46,011 nt of DNA. It comes from Flammeovirgaceae bacterium UBA7330 (lineage in GTDB: Bacteria; Bacteroidota; Bacteroidia; Cytophagales; Cyclobacteriaceae). The position numbers were made by a program, and so were the translations under genes. Positions 1 to 9,268 of the stretch are shown one piece after another (within the stretch, counting starts at the first letter, position 1; each line of letters starts with the position of its first letter). Location of the stretch: NCBI GenBank assembly GCA_002471275.1, contig DKPQ01000022.1, forward strand, positions 536 to 46,546, written 5' to 3'. Under the pieces are notes generated by a model. The model ran no database searches, was not told where the DNA came from, and was given only the letters and a program-made list of their open reading frames with translations.

Positions 1-571
1 GATGTTGTTCCTGTTGGTTGATGTAGTTTCTAACTGCTTTAACCGCCCAAACTGCATGAACCCAGATCTTAATGAAGGGCATGTGATAAAATTAGTGGCT
101 AAAGCCACTATATGTAAATCTATTGGCCCCGGGCTAAAGCCCGAGGCAATAGATTATGCTAAAACATCTGGTAGCAAACTAAAGTTTGTGGCGGCAAGCC
201 AAAACCTGTGATAGAAAGCCAAAACATTGTAAAGAAATTTGGGGATTTGTGATTAGTCGAATATAAATTGTGAGTTTTTTACGGGATCTACGAGTCCGCA
301 GACTTTATTCAGAATGGCTTCAGTTAAAATGGGGCTTTAGTCCCTAAAGGTTTCAAATAAATAGCCAAACAGAACTGTAAAAGAATGACTCGAGCCATTT
401 AGTCTATGTTGTGTGACATCAAGTTATCCGTAGACTTATTGCGGATAACTATTTATATCGTCATAAAATCTAACGTAATTATTTAAGATTTACGATTCAG
501 TCATTAGATGTAGCTGCTGCAACCGAGCAACATAGCAAGGTTTTGAGCAGGAGCAGAGGCGGATAGCGATT
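1..571. other. Non-coding left edge with palindromes
   Basis: No convincing gene lies here. The first frame reads six codons and then a stop at 19-21, which could be the tail of a gene to the left, but six codons prove nothing. The open frame from 2 to 211 runs straight through three palindromes and resembles no family, so I do not call it. The region holds several short hairpins with TAAA or TTTA loops (93-344) and an inverted repeat at 424-448 (7-bp arms, 11-nt loop, no T-run after it). It lies downstream of the minus-strand gene that ends at 572. Confidence 0.6.
93..344. repeat. Cluster of REP-like palindromes with TAAA loops
   Basis: Four hairpins share a TAAA (or TTTA) tetraloop. They are 93-110 (7-bp perfect stem), 118-154 (about 15 pairs with one mismatch and one bulge, GC-rich core), 175-188 (5-bp stem) and 331-344 (5 pairs including one G-T). 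Stem sequences differ while the loop and the adjoining C/G pair are kept. That pattern fits REP-type palindromes of the kind mobilised by IS200-like RAYT transposases. No transposase is visible in the window, so the link is inferred. Confidence 0.55.
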
Positions 572-3500
572 TTACTTCCCCATGTAAGCAAACAAATCCC
601 GGATCTCCTGGTCGGAAAGCGGTTCGAGGAGTCTTTCGGGCATGATAGAAGTTTTTTGAGCCTCCATTTTTTTAATCTCTGATGATGACAGAGTGAGTTC
701 TGTTCCTACAATAGGCTGTATGGTTACATTGCCTCCACTTTGATCCATGATGGTACCCATGATTATCTGGCCATCAGTCTTTTCAATTAAATAATTCACA
801 TAACCTTCCCGGATGTCCGCATTTGGATTCACGATGTTGAGCGTGAGATACTCCAGGTCGTCTCTGTCATATCCCGTCAGTTCCGGTCCTATATTTCCCC
901 CTTCACCGAATAATCGATGACAGCTTCCACAACTTTGCTGGTAAATGAGCTTTCCGGCTTTCGGGTCTCCCTTTTTTAGAGACAGTGCCCTGCGTACACG
1001 CTCCATTTCCCGTTTCATTTCATCAGCTGATGTGATTTTAACTTCCGGCCAATGGGTATCTACCAGCTTGATAAGCTTAAGGTTGTTAAGCATTTTTATT
1101 TGTTTCAGGATGTCGGCAGGGACTTCTTCTTTTCTGATTTCCCTGGTGACAAAGATTTTATCCATCAATTCATTTGCCCACCTGGCCCTACTTGCAAAGA
1201 GGCTCAAGCTGGCGTTTCTCAGATCTAAATCGGCCCTGATCTTATGCTGATAGGCATTGGCGATGGACTTGCCTATATCTGGGTCTTCGTAATGCTTCAG
1301 TGATTGGATGCTTGCAAGTCTTAAAGCGGTAGAGTATTCCTGGCCTTCGGCTATCTTGAGCAGTACCGGTATAGATACAGGTTGGTTGATTTCTCCAAAA
1401 ATGCGGATGTAGGATAATCTTTCCTTTATAGAAGCCTGCTGGTTGGTTATTATTCCCAGTGCTTCGGTGATGGCTTGAGTTGAATTTTGCCTCATCGCCA
1501 GCGCCAGCCTTCCTTCCCCGTATTTTCCTTGATATTGCTCAATGATGCCAGCCAGATTTGCAGGAAGTTCAGCCAGGTCCCTGCCTCGTAACCCTTCCAG
1601 CAAACCATCCATAAGGATTTGTTTTGTGTCATCAGTAGGTGAAAGCTCAAACAGCAGGGCACAGGCGTTGTAATGCTCAAGGCCTCCTTCCAGTGCATAC
1701 CTTTGAATCAAACGAGAAAGGATAAATTCCTTTACCATTGGTTGGGTCCAGTATTTTTCATCTTCAAATAATGTCAGTAAGCTTTCTCTGGAACTGACGG
1801 ATTTAGACTCTACAGCCCACCAAATGAATAGTTGATTGTCCTTATCGTGAGCTGTGGATTCATTTCTCAGTAAGCTGGAAATGATGGGTATAGCATCCTG
1901 TCCGGTCAATCGTTTAGCGGTAGATGCCAGTTGACTGATGACCTCGAGATGATTTTCTGATGCAGCTAGCTCTGCCAACTTATGAGCGATAGCAGGTGGT
2001 AACTCAGGCTCATTTTTATCTGATATTAACCGAACAGCCCAAAGTCTAACATACGGATCCTGATGATCCAGGGCATCAAGTGCCACTTCCGGTTCAAGTC
2101 CTGCTGTCAGGTTAATCGCCCATAGTGCTTCTAGTGCAGATTGAGCATCTCCATTGGCTAACATGTCCTTTAATATGGGCAATACCGACTTGTCCTTTCT
2201 ATCACCAATCAGCCTCAGTGCCTGCTGTCGAAACCATTTGTTCTTGTGAGAGAGCAGGCTTACCAGTTCCTCACTGGAATACGTACTCAAATCAAACACC
2301 TCAATCCCGGTTTCGTTTTTATTGCTCAGGCGATAGACCCTCCCGGTACTTTTGTTCCAGGTGTCCCGTGGATCAACGTGTGAAAGTCGGCTATCATTCC
2401 AATCTGCTATGTAGATGCTTCCATCCGGACCCGCTTTAATATCCACGGGTCTGAACCAGTGATCTTTCGTCTCGAGTATGATACCTTCATCAATATTTGA
2501 AAAGGTGGATCCCTGTTCTTTCAGCCTGGTGACCTGTACAAAATTTTGCAGGGGGTTGATGGCTATTATCTTATTGTCATAAACTTCAGGCAAGCTTCCT
2601 CCTTCATATTTTATCCAGGCATGCGTAAACCGGGTTCGCTCCCCGGTCAGGTCCATACCTTTGATATATCCCAAAGCATAGGGATTGGTAAGGGCTCCGT
2701 GTTTGCCCCAGTTCTTTTGATAGTAGCCGCCCTGTTTGTAATAAAACCCCCTGGCACTGCCGTTGTCTCCTGAATAGACTCGTCCCTTGGCATCGATTTC
2801 CACATGGAAGGTGTTTCCACCCCCTTCCGCAAAAATCTCGAAAACCCGGGTCTCTGGGTGATATCTCCATATGGCCTGTCCTTTGAAATGAACGTTTTTG
2901 GATGCTTTTGAAGTGATGGTGGCATGTGTGGTACTTCCCTGCGCTCCGTAAAGCCATCCATCTGGTCCCCACCGCAGGCTGTTGGCCACAGCATGTGTGT
3001 CCTCCAACCCAAAGCCCGATAGGTGAACTTCCGGCTGCCCATCGGGAATCCCATTTCCATCCGGATCGGGATAGGCAACCAGATAGGGTGGTGTCAATAC
3101 CCATATATAGTTCCTTCCAAGACAGACACCTGTAGCTATGTTTAGCCCTGTGATGGCATCAGTTGATTTATCGTAGGTTCCATTTCCATCCGTATCCTCG
3201 AAAATGGTGATCTTATCTGCACCACGGATGCCTTTTGGTGGTGGTGCCGGAACTTTATCAAAGACAGCTCTTATGTGGTTGTCAATATCGATAATTTTGA
3301 CTCCTTCGGGGTATGGATACTGGTTATACTGGACTACCCACAGCCTTCCCCGATGATCAAAATTAATTTCTACAGGTTGATGGATTTGAGGCTCAGACAA
3401 CACCAGGTCCAGCTTAAGGTCATCTACCACTTTAAAATTTTGAAGTGCTTTCTCGGGTGGCGTAACCTCTGAGTCATCAGACTGGGCTCCCCGGCCTTCA

Positions 3501-3664
3501 AAGGCTTCCATGTAGGCTTTTACTTCCTCATTGCCTGCTATTTCATGCAGAGGAACATTTCTGGCAGACTCATTTTTTTCCGAGCATCCAAAAAGGGCTA
3601 GGGTAGAGAGCAGGAAAAGTATGGCGGGATGGCCATTGGCTGTTAATGAAAACTTAATAGACAT
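572..3664 (-). CDS. PVC-type membrane-bound dehydrogenase / HEAT / cytochrome c lipoprotein
   Basis: This is a large exported lipoprotein of about 1030 residues. The chosen start gives a signal peptide ending in a lipobox, LALFGC, followed by SEKNES; an upstream ATG at 3688 would add eight residues. The N-terminal half resembles the beta-propeller domain of PVC-type membrane-bound dehydrogenases, with Asp/Gly-rich DTDGNG and DPDGNG motifs. The middle is helical and HEAT-like. The C-terminal domain carries a heme c site, CGSCH, near residue 912, and a later Met in SIMPERL that is a candidate axial ligand. Such proteins are thought to be periplasmic or surface oxidoreductases acting on sugars or related compounds, but the substrate cannot be read from sequence. 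No partner gene is adjacent. Confidence 0.85.
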   Translation of the reverse strand: MSIKFSLTANGHPAILFLLSTLALFGCSEKNESARNVPLHEIAGNEEVKAYMEAFEGRGAQSDDSEVTPPEKALQNFKVVDDLKLDLVLSEPQIHQPVEINFDHRGRLWVVQYNQYPYPEGVKIIDIDNHIRAVFDKVPAPPPKGIRGADKITIFEDTDGNGTYDKSTDAITGLNIATGVCLGRNYIWVLTPPYLVAYPDPDGNGIPDGQPEVHLSGFGLEDTHAVANSLRWGPDGWLYGAQGSTTHATITSKASKNVHFKGQAIWRYHPETRVFEIFAEGGGNTFHVEIDAKGRVYSGDNGSARGFYYKQGGYYQKNWGKHGALTNPYALGYIKGMDLTGERTRFTHAWIKYEGGSLPEVYDNKIIAINPLQNFVQVTRLKEQGSTFSNIDEGIILETKDHWFRPVDIKAGPDGSIYIADWNDSRLSHVDPRDTWNKSTGRVYRLSNKNETGIEVFDLSTYSSEELVSLLSHKNKWFRQQALRLIGDRKDKSVLPILKDMLANGDAQSALEALWAINLTAGLEPEVALDALDHQDPYVRLWAVRLISDKNEPELPPAIAHKLAELAASENHLEVISQLASTAKRLTGQDAIPIISSLLRNESTAHDKDNQLFIWWAVESKSVSSRESLLTLFEDEKYWTQPMVKEFILSRLIQRYALEGGLEHYNACALLFELSPTDDTKQILMDGLLEGLRGRDLAELPANLAGIIEQYQGKYGEGRLALAMRQNSTQAITEALGIITNQQASIKERLSYIRIFGEINQPVSIPVLLKIAEGQEYSTALRLASIQSLKHYEDPDIGKSIANAYQHKIRADLDLRNASLSLFASRARWANELMDKIFVTREIRKEEVPADILKQIKMLNNLKLIKLVDTHWPEVKITSADEMKREMERVRRALSLKKGDPKAGKLIYQQSCGSCHRLFGEGGNIGPELTGYDRDDLEYLTLNIVNPNADIREGYVNYLIEKTDGQIIMGTIMDQSGGNVTIQPIVGTELTLSSSEIKKMEAQKTSIMPERLLEPLSDQEIRDLFAYMGK

Positions 3665-3752
3665 CAATATTCGGGGTATGTAATGCAAGTGGATTGATAT
3701 TCTACCTCTAAAAGTAGTTTAAATTATCTGAAGGGAATTCGACCCTACGCCC

Positions 3753-4484
3753 TCAATTCAGCACATTGTGGAAATGCTGGAGCAGCCAGTTCCAGATCTC
3801 TTCTGGCTTGTTGAGGGTTTGTATTTGGGGATACTGGTTGTTGAGGGAAACGATGATGCGGTCGTAGGTGGAGGAGTCGATATCGTAGATTTTGCATAGC
3901 TGGGTCTTGACAGTATCATTCTCGATGTATCGGTCAAAGTAATGGGTCTCAGCGCTGGACTCCAGGGCATTTCCATATTTCCGTTGCTCTTTGGCGTCCT
4001 TGCTGAAGGCTGTGATGGGTCCGTAAAGGGTAAGCCCCACGCCGCCACTCTCTCCCGGACCGAGTGACCCGGGTTTGATGGGGTCCTTATCCGATTTTGC
4101 CAGGCCAATATCCATGGACTCGGCCTGATAGTTAAACGGGACCTTGAAATAGGGATCGGAATAGATGGTGATAGACGGCAAAAGCAGGGAATCCTCTGTC
4201 AGGGTCACCTTTAAGTAATTGACGAGGTGGACGGACTCTACCACCAGCGTCTCTTTCATAAAGCCCACGAAGGAAAATGTGATGGTATCGCCTTTTCGGG
4301 CCAGCAGGTTAAACTTACCGTTCATGTTGCTGACCTGACCAAGATTCAGATCCGTATTGGTAGCGTGCGCAAATCCAAGGGGATTCTCTTCCTGGTCCAC
4401 AATGATCCCCTCAACATATTGCTGGGCCTTGAGCTGACCAGCACATAAGGCAATCAAGACGATTAATGGAAGATATTGCTTCAT
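3753..4484 (-). CDS. Secreted carboxypeptidase-regulatory-like domain protein
   Basis: The protein is about 243 residues and starts with a signal peptide (MKQYLPLIVLIALCAG) that probably ends near the first QQ. An in-frame ATG at 4505 would add seven residues ahead of a normal signal, so 4484 is preferred. Residues 20-95 match the CarboxypepD_reg-like beta-sandwich found in TonB-dependent receptors and other Bacteroidota surface proteins (GxIVDxExNPLGFAxA, later GKFNL and FSFVGF). The C-terminal part, about 140 residues, is not recognised and contains the Gly-rich segment GSLGPGESGGVG. No membrane barrel follows, so this is not a TonB receptor. The role is unknown. The next gene upstream is divergent. 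Confidence 0.75.
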   Translation of the reverse strand: MKQYLPLIVLIALCAGQLKAQQYVEGIIVDQEENPLGFAHATNTDLNLGQVSNMNGKFNLLARKGDTITFSFVGFMKETLVVESVHLVNYLKVTLTEDSLLLPSITIYSDPYFKVPFNYQAESMDIGLAKSDKDPIKPGSLGPGESGGVGLTLYGPITAFSKDAKEQRKYGNALESSAETHYFDRYIENDTVKTQLCKIYDIDSSTYDRIIVSLNNQYPQIQTLNKPEEIWNWLLQHFHNVLN

Positions 4485-4665
4485 TTGAGATACGAAATTA
4501 TGCATTTAGCATCATGCTTTCAGGTTTTTAACATTTTTTGGGATGCTGTAAGCCTGGTTATGAAAGTATTAAGAATTGATGAATCCCCATCAAAACGAGG
4601 TAATGGCTATCGCAAATTCAATTAAATCTTTAAATTGGACCTGCTAACACTTACCAATCTATCCA

Positions 4666-5865
4666 ATGTTCAGAATCAGTCATTTATTCATTTTATCCGC
4701 ATTAATATTTGTAGCCTGTGCTCCGGAGAAGCCAGAAGAATCGAAAAAGTGGTACAAAGGAAACTTACATACCCATTCCTTCTGGAGCGATGGCAATGAC
4801 TTTCCAGAGATGATCATGGACTGGTACAAAACACATGATTATAATTTCATTGTATTATCAGATCACAATACACTGGCCGAAGGCGACAAATGGAAAGGCT
4901 TTCCGGAAGACAAATTGTTTATCTATGAGAAATACCTGGCCAAATATGGAGAAGAGTGGATTGAGACCCGAAAGGATAGTGCTGGCACTTTGGAAGTAAA
5001 GCTCAAAACCCTGGCCGAGTACCGACCGCTATTTGAGGAAAAAGGCGAATTCCTGATTATTCAGTCCGAAGAGATCACAGACAGGTTTGAAGACAAACAC
5101 ATTCACATCAATGTCACAAACATTCAGGAGCTGATTGAGCCTCAGGGAGGAAGTTCAGTGTCTGATGTGATGCAAAACAACATTGACAAGGTGCTGGAGC
5201 AAAGGGAAGAGCTGGATGTACCCATGTTCCCACATATCAACCATCCGAACTTTATCTGGTCAATCACCCCGGATGACATGATCCAACTGTCAGGAGAAAG
5301 ATTTTTCGAGGTATATAATGGACATCCAATGGTCCACAATTATGGTGACTCCCTGCGTCCGGGGATGGAGGCATTGTGGGATCTTGTACAGACAGCCTAT
5401 TTGAGAGACGGAAAGCCGAGCATCTATGGACTGGCTGTCGACGATGCACATTCCTATCACAATTTTGGGCCCAAGGACAGTAATCCTGGTCGGGGATGGG
5501 TAATGGTTTATACAGATGTCTTAACCCCTGAAAATATTGTGGAAGCCATGGAAGCAGGCGATTTCTATGCCACTACCGGAGTGACCATGAAAGACATTTC
5601 TTTTGACGGGAAGACACTCAGTGTGGAGGTAGAACCGGAAGAAGGTGTTACTTATAAAATCCAGTTTTTTGGATCCAGAGAAACCAGTGACGGCATAGAA
5701 ACCGGTGCTTTTTTCGAGGAAGCTGATGGCGTTTACGCAAAATATTCGTTGAAGGATGGAGACCTGTATGTGAGGGCCAAAGTGATTAGCTCAAGGCCAA
5801 AGGAAAATCCTTACCAGGCCGGGGACATGGAAGTGGCCTGGACGCAACCGGTGCTGTCAGAATAA
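4666..5865 (+). CDS. PHP-domain lipoprotein (predicted exported phosphoesterase-like)
   Basis: This 399-residue protein has a lipoprotein signal with the lipid Cys at position 18 (IFVACAPEKPEES). The mature part is a PHP domain: HTH at residues 35-37, SDGND at 41-45 and SDHN at 65-68 supply the first metal ligands, with HINHPNF and AVDDAHSYH further on as likely later ligands. PHP enzymes are metal-dependent phosphoesterases of the DNA polymerase III / histidinol-phosphatase fold. Lipid-anchored versions are known in Bacteroidota but their substrates are mostly undefined. The gene is monocistronic. Its stop overlaps the end of the convergent ogt gene by 9 bp, with no terminator between them. 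Confidence 0.85.
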   Translation: MFRISHLFILSALIFVACAPEKPEESKKWYKGNLHTHSFWSDGNDFPEMIMDWYKTHDYNFIVLSDHNTLAEGDKWKGFPEDKLFIYEKYLAKYGEEWIETRKDSAGTLEVKLKTLAEYRPLFEEKGEFLIIQSEEITDRFEDKHIHINVTNIQELIEPQGGSSVSDVMQNNIDKVLEQREELDVPMFPHINHPNFIWSITPDDMIQLSGERFFEVYNGHPMVHNYGDSLRPGMEALWDLVQTAYLRDGKPSIYGLAVDDAHSYHNFGPKDSNPGRGWVMVYTDVLTPENIVEAMEAGDFYATTGVTMKDISFDGKTLSVEVEPEEGVTYKIQFFGSRETSDGIETGAFFEEADGVYAKYSLKDGDLYVRAKVISSRPKENPYQAGDMEVAWTQPVLSE

Positions 5866-6384
5866 GGATCCCTGCTTTACCAGGGCTCCTTCCAGCTCGA
5901 GCAGGTATTTCTTACGCCAGACCTTTCCACCATACCCGACCATTTCACCATTGCTTCCGATGATGCGGTGGCAGGGAATGATGATCGCTAGTCGGTTGTC
6001 ACCATTGGCCTTGGCCATGGCACGAATGGCTTTTGGGTTGCCCAATAGCTCCGATTGGTAATGATAGGATCTTACTTTGCCGTAGGGGATCTTCAGCAAC
6101 GATTCCCAGACTTTTACCTGGAAGGGGGAGCCCGGATAAATGATCGGTACGTCAAATGACTGGCGTCCTTCATGGAAATATTCCGCTAATTCTGTTTCAA
6201 GCTGAGCAAACAATGGATGATTGTCCGTTATAGTTTCAGCATTTAGCTGCTGCCTGATCCGGTCCCATTGTAGTGGTAGCATCCGGCGATCGTGAAATTC
6301 CAGCAGGCAGATGCCTTCGTCCACTGCTCCTGCCATCATTTCTCCTATGGGTGTTTCGATTGTTTTGGTGGAAATGGATTGCAT
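5857..6384 (-). CDS. ogt: Methylated-DNA--protein-cysteine methyltransferase
   Basis: This 175-residue protein repairs O6-alkylguanine by moving the alkyl group to its own cysteine. The active-site motif PCHR is present with Cys138, in the context IIIPCHRIIGSNG, preceded by a helix-turn-helix-like segment (IPYGKVRSY) and the conserved Asn in KANGDN. The length matches the Ogt/MGMT family and there is no fused Ada domain. The start codon lies in a short tandem duplication (6363-6418). Because of it, a tiny upstream frame of eight codons ends in TAA overlapping the ogt ATG (TAATG). The gene converges with and overlaps the PHP gene by 9 bp. Confidence 0.93.
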   Translation of the reverse strand: MQSISTKTIETPIGEMMAGAVDEGICLLEFHDRRMLPLQWDRIRQQLNAETITDNHPLFAQLETELAEYFHEGRQSFDVPIIYPGSPFQVKVWESLLKIPYGKVRSYHYQSELLGNPKAIRAMAKANGDNRLAIIIPCHRIIGSNGEMVGYGGKVWRKKYLLELEGALVKQGSLF

Positions 6385-6418
6385 TAGTTAGGTTTTTTGG
6401 TGGAAGCCATGGATTGCA
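6363..6418 (-). repeat. Tandem duplication of the ogt start region
   Basis: The segment 6363-6383 and the segment 6395-6418 are the same sequence apart from a 3-nt insertion (GCC), separated by 11 nt. On the minus strand the upstream copy opens an 8-codon frame (6384-6410) reading MASTKKPN, whose stop TAA shares its last A with the ogt ATG. The downstream copy encodes the true ogt N-terminus. It could be an incidental slip or a coupled leader peptide; the sequence alone cannot tell. Confidence 0.6.
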
Positions 6419-6546
6419 CGCATATAAATTTAGTTCATTAAGTACTAGTTGTTAAAGTAATCCGGAACCTTTATAGCCACCAATGTACACCTTAGTGACT
6501 TCGGGCCTTTGTGGCAAAGAAAGATATTCAAAGACCTCAAAAAAAA

Positions 6547-7863
6547 TCAATCCGTGACCAACTGATATTGATTCATCTCCTGATCCCAACTGGTATAGTC
6601 ATTTAAGAGAGATTCCAATAATTCCGGACGAGTTGTGCTCAGGTCTTCCTTTTCACCGAGGTCCTTGTTCAGATCAAACAACAGCGTATCACTTTTTGTC
6701 AATAACAATTTCATATCACCGGACCTAATAGCTCTCTGTCCACGATATCGCCAGTAAAGGTTACGCTCATGCCCCAACTCCTCACCAAATAACCTTTTGG
6801 AAAAATCAATCCCATCAAACTTTTGCTGATCAATTTCAATGTTGGCCATTGAACTGAGGGTAGGCAACAGATCAAAACTCATCAGCAGATCATCCGATAC
6901 GTCAGGTCGGATCTTTCCTTTCCAATAGGCGATGGCTGGTACACGATGTCCTCCCTCATACAGTGTGCCCTTGGTGCCATTGAGTGGCCCATTGTCACCA
7001 TACTGCTGATAGCCGCCATTGTCAGACAGGAAGAAGATCAGCGTGTTTTCCAGTAGCTGCATTGACTCAAGCGACAACAAAAGCAACCCAATGCTCTCAT
7101 CCATGGCTTCTACCATGTCCTTATATGCTCGTTCCCGGTCTTCCACCGGTCCCAGGTAGGTGAATTCCCTGTCGGGGTACCGAAAAGCCGGGTCGTTTCT
7201 TCCCTGAAAAGGCACATGAGGTGCTTCGTGTGGCAAGTAAAGGAAAAATGGCCTGTCCTTGTTTTTTCTGGCAAAATCAATAGCATGCTTCCCGATCAGG
7301 TCGGTGACGTATCCATTTTCAGCCAGGCTGTCCAATCCATCATACCAGTCATAGATGCCTGCATTGTCATAATGACTCTTATAGTCGATGTTACCACTCA
7401 GATACCCGATAAATTCATCAAAACCCTGATGTACCGGGTTGTATTGTTTTTCATACCCCAGATGCCATTTGCCCATCATTCCGGTGGCATACCCAGCGGA
7501 CTTAAAGACCTCTGCCATGGTGGTAAATGCAGTATCGAGCCCAACTTTTCGGGTTTCGCCTTTCACATATATCACCCCTTCAAGTCCTGATTTCTGTTGG
7601 TATAGTCCGGTCATCAAAGCCGCCCGGGTAGGAGAGCATACAGCACCATTGGAATGGAAATCCGTGAACCTTAATCCATTTTTGGCCAATCGGTCCAGGT
7701 AGGGTGTTTTGATCCGGGTATTGCCATAACAGCCCAGGTCTCCATAACCCAGGTCATCGGCCATGATCAGAATGATATTTGGAGGCCTTGTTTCGTTATT
7801 TTCAACACAGGTATAAAACAGGAATGATATTCCCAGTAGGATCAGGGTTAGGTTAAATTTCAT
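6547..7863 (-). CDS. Sulfatase lipoprotein (arylsulfatase family)
   Basis: The enzyme is 438 residues from the chosen ATG at 7863, which places the lipobox FLFYTC just after a hydrophobic segment. A farther in-frame start at 7914 would run into the upstream gene, so it is rejected. Family S1 sulfatase signatures are clear: MADDLGYGD near 34-42 for calcium binding, CSPTR at 76-80 in which Cys76 is the predicted formylglycine, and SDNGG plus GGHRVP later. Activity needs a maturase or FGE, neither of which is in the window. It is probably surface-attached and removes sulfate from a polysaccharide, as in marine Bacteroidota. It is last in a tight run after the M2 peptidase and the glycosidase-like gene (gap 7 nt). 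Confidence 0.93.
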   Translation of the reverse strand: MKFNLTLILLGISFLFYTCVENNETRPPNIILIMADDLGYGDLGCYGNTRIKTPYLDRLAKNGLRFTDFHSNGAVCSPTRAALMTGLYQQKSGLEGVIYVKGETRKVGLDTAFTTMAEVFKSAGYATGMMGKWHLGYEKQYNPVHQGFDEFIGYLSGNIDYKSHYDNAGIYDWYDGLDSLAENGYVTDLIGKHAIDFARKNKDRPFFLYLPHEAPHVPFQGRNDPAFRYPDREFTYLGPVEDRERAYKDMVEAMDESIGLLLLSLESMQLLENTLIFFLSDNGGYQQYGDNGPLNGTKGTLYEGGHRVPAIAYWKGKIRPDVSDDLLMSFDLLPTLSSMANIEIDQQKFDGIDFSKRLFGEELGHERNLYWRYRGQRAIRSGDMKLLLTKSDTLLFDLNKDLGEKEDLSTTRPELLESLLNDYTSWDQEMNQYQLVTD

Positions 7864-7870
7864 TAGAAGA

Positions 7871-9253
7871 TTATTTGATGATGGCGATCCAGTCTCCTTT
7901 TCCGGGTGAAGCAATGGTTGCCTTGTTGTTGGTAATTGATAATGATGCTGGTTCGGTCCATAGGTTGTTCATCACGTCCACCCATTCGATAGCAAGTGAT
8001 GTGCTGGTTCCGGTATTGAGTGAAATCTCGCCTCCATCGTTAAAATACAGGGCAAATTCCTTCCCATTGGAGCGGCAATAGGCTTCATTCTCCTCCCGGT
8101 CTTCAAGCCGTTCATTCGAAGGTTTGGCATCGAACCAATCTATTTTATCCGTTGCTTCACGAACTGACTTTACCACTGCCTGTGCCTGTAGGTTGAGCCC
8201 AATACCTGATGGTGGCCGATGGAAGCGAACACTGGCACAGCCGGCAAATACATTTTGAATGAAGTTTTCAATCCCTTCTTCATCGCTGGTAAATCTCCTG
8301 GTGGCACTGCCATAGATCTTCACATTATTCACAGGCCTTAAATGGCCCAGTGATCTCAGGCGATCAATTTGAGCCAAAGCATTATCCCAATGCTTCTGGC
8401 CGGTGTTGTGGTTGTTTTGAGAGATATCTACAAAGTCATAGATCTCCGGATGATCGAACGTTTCGAAATGAAATGCATGATCCAGGTTATGCGGATCCCA
8501 CATCTCTGTACAATAAACGGTCTTGCCCTTGAGCTGCGCAGCTTTTTTGATGTATTCGGCCCAGAACCTGCCCCAATCGGCACTTACCGAGGTTTCATTG
8601 TCCATACAGTAAAGCACATGATCATAGTTGAGGCTATAAGAAAGTAATCTATCGACGAATTTCTGCTGATAGTAAAGTGGCCGGTGAAGAGACATTTGCG
8701 TAGGCACGGACCGGAAGAAATTGTTTTCCGTGAAAACGGGGTGAGTAGAAACCAACGTGTCCAGTTTGTCTCTGCGGGCATTGAGGTTTTTGTTGTTCTT
8801 AGGATTGAAGGGATTAGCTGACCAGTTTTCGCGATAGAAATCAAAGGTGGCCCATACTTCTATCTGCACTATGATGTCCCGCTTGTTGGTTTCGTCAAGG
8901 AAAGTCTCAAACCTCTGCCAATACTCCTCATTAAACACATTCAGGTCATACAAGCCGTCTTCCATCAGCTCGAATGGCCAGACATTTCCTGAATCCCTGG
9001 ATGACATGGTATTCCGCACGTAGTTGCCACCATTTTGCTTCAGAAGCTCCAGGTGTTCGACAACCCCATTCATTTGAAAAAGGTTGTCATCATCACTGGC
9101 ACCCAGCAATAGCATTTCCTGACCATGATAGGTCCAGAATTGTTGGTGATCCTTGCCCGGATGTATTCCCTTTAGCTCAGTCTGCCCTGAAGGGGGCATG
9201 CAGGCAAAAAGTAATACAAACAAGCCGATAAGGGGTGGGGTTGGGTTTTTCAT
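7871..9253 (-). CDS. Glycoside-hydrolase-like lipoprotein (DUF4038/collagen-binding-like)
   Basis: This 460-residue protein starts with a lipoprotein signal (LLFACMPPSG). The N-terminal segment after the signal (QEMLLLGASDDDNLFQM) and the following YVRNTMS and IVQIEVWATFDFY patterns are typical of TIM-barrel glycosidase-like proteins. The last 80 or so residues look like the small beta domain called putative collagen-binding domain, which usually follows DUF4038 barrels. Catalytic acids cannot be named with confidence; CMDNETS and YCTEMWDPH are candidates. It sits between the M2 peptidase (gap 15 nt) and the sulfatase (gap 7 nt), which suggests a role with sulfated glycans or glycoproteins. 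Specificity is unknown. Confidence 0.7.
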   Translation of the reverse strand: MKNPTPPLIGLFVLLFACMPPSGQTELKGIHPGKDHQQFWTYHGQEMLLLGASDDDNLFQMNGVVEHLELLKQNGGNYVRNTMSSRDSGNVWPFELMEDGLYDLNVFNEEYWQRFETFLDETNKRDIIVQIEVWATFDFYRENWSANPFNPKNNKNLNARRDKLDTLVSTHPVFTENNFFRSVPTQMSLHRPLYYQQKFVDRLLSYSLNYDHVLYCMDNETSVSADWGRFWAEYIKKAAQLKGKTVYCTEMWDPHNLDHAFHFETFDHPEIYDFVDISQNNHNTGQKHWDNALAQIDRLRSLGHLRPVNNVKIYGSATRRFTSDEEGIENFIQNVFAGCASVRFHRPPSGIGLNLQAQAVVKSVREATDKIDWFDAKPSNERLEDREENEAYCRSNGKEFALYFNDGGEISLNTGTSTSLAIEWVDVMNNLWTEPASLSITNNKATIASPGKGDWIAIIK

Positions 9254-9268
9254 CTTTGGGTTGATAAG

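Noticed and set aside
1..21. Six codons followed by a stop, possibly the end of a gene to the left
   Set aside because: Six codons are not enough evidence to call a partial gene.
2..211. 69-codon plus-strand open frame at the left edge
   Set aside because: It crosses three palindromes, shows no recognisable family or composition, and has no start-site support.
424..448. Inverted repeat as a terminator
   Set aside because: The loop is 11 nt and no T-run follows, and no gene ends directly before it.
3665..3688. Longer N-terminus of the PVC-type protein
   Set aside because: The extra residues would precede a well-formed lipoprotein signal.
7864..7914. Longer N-terminus of the sulfatase
   Set aside because: It would overlap the upstream gene, and the ATG at 7863 gives a normal lipoprotein signal.
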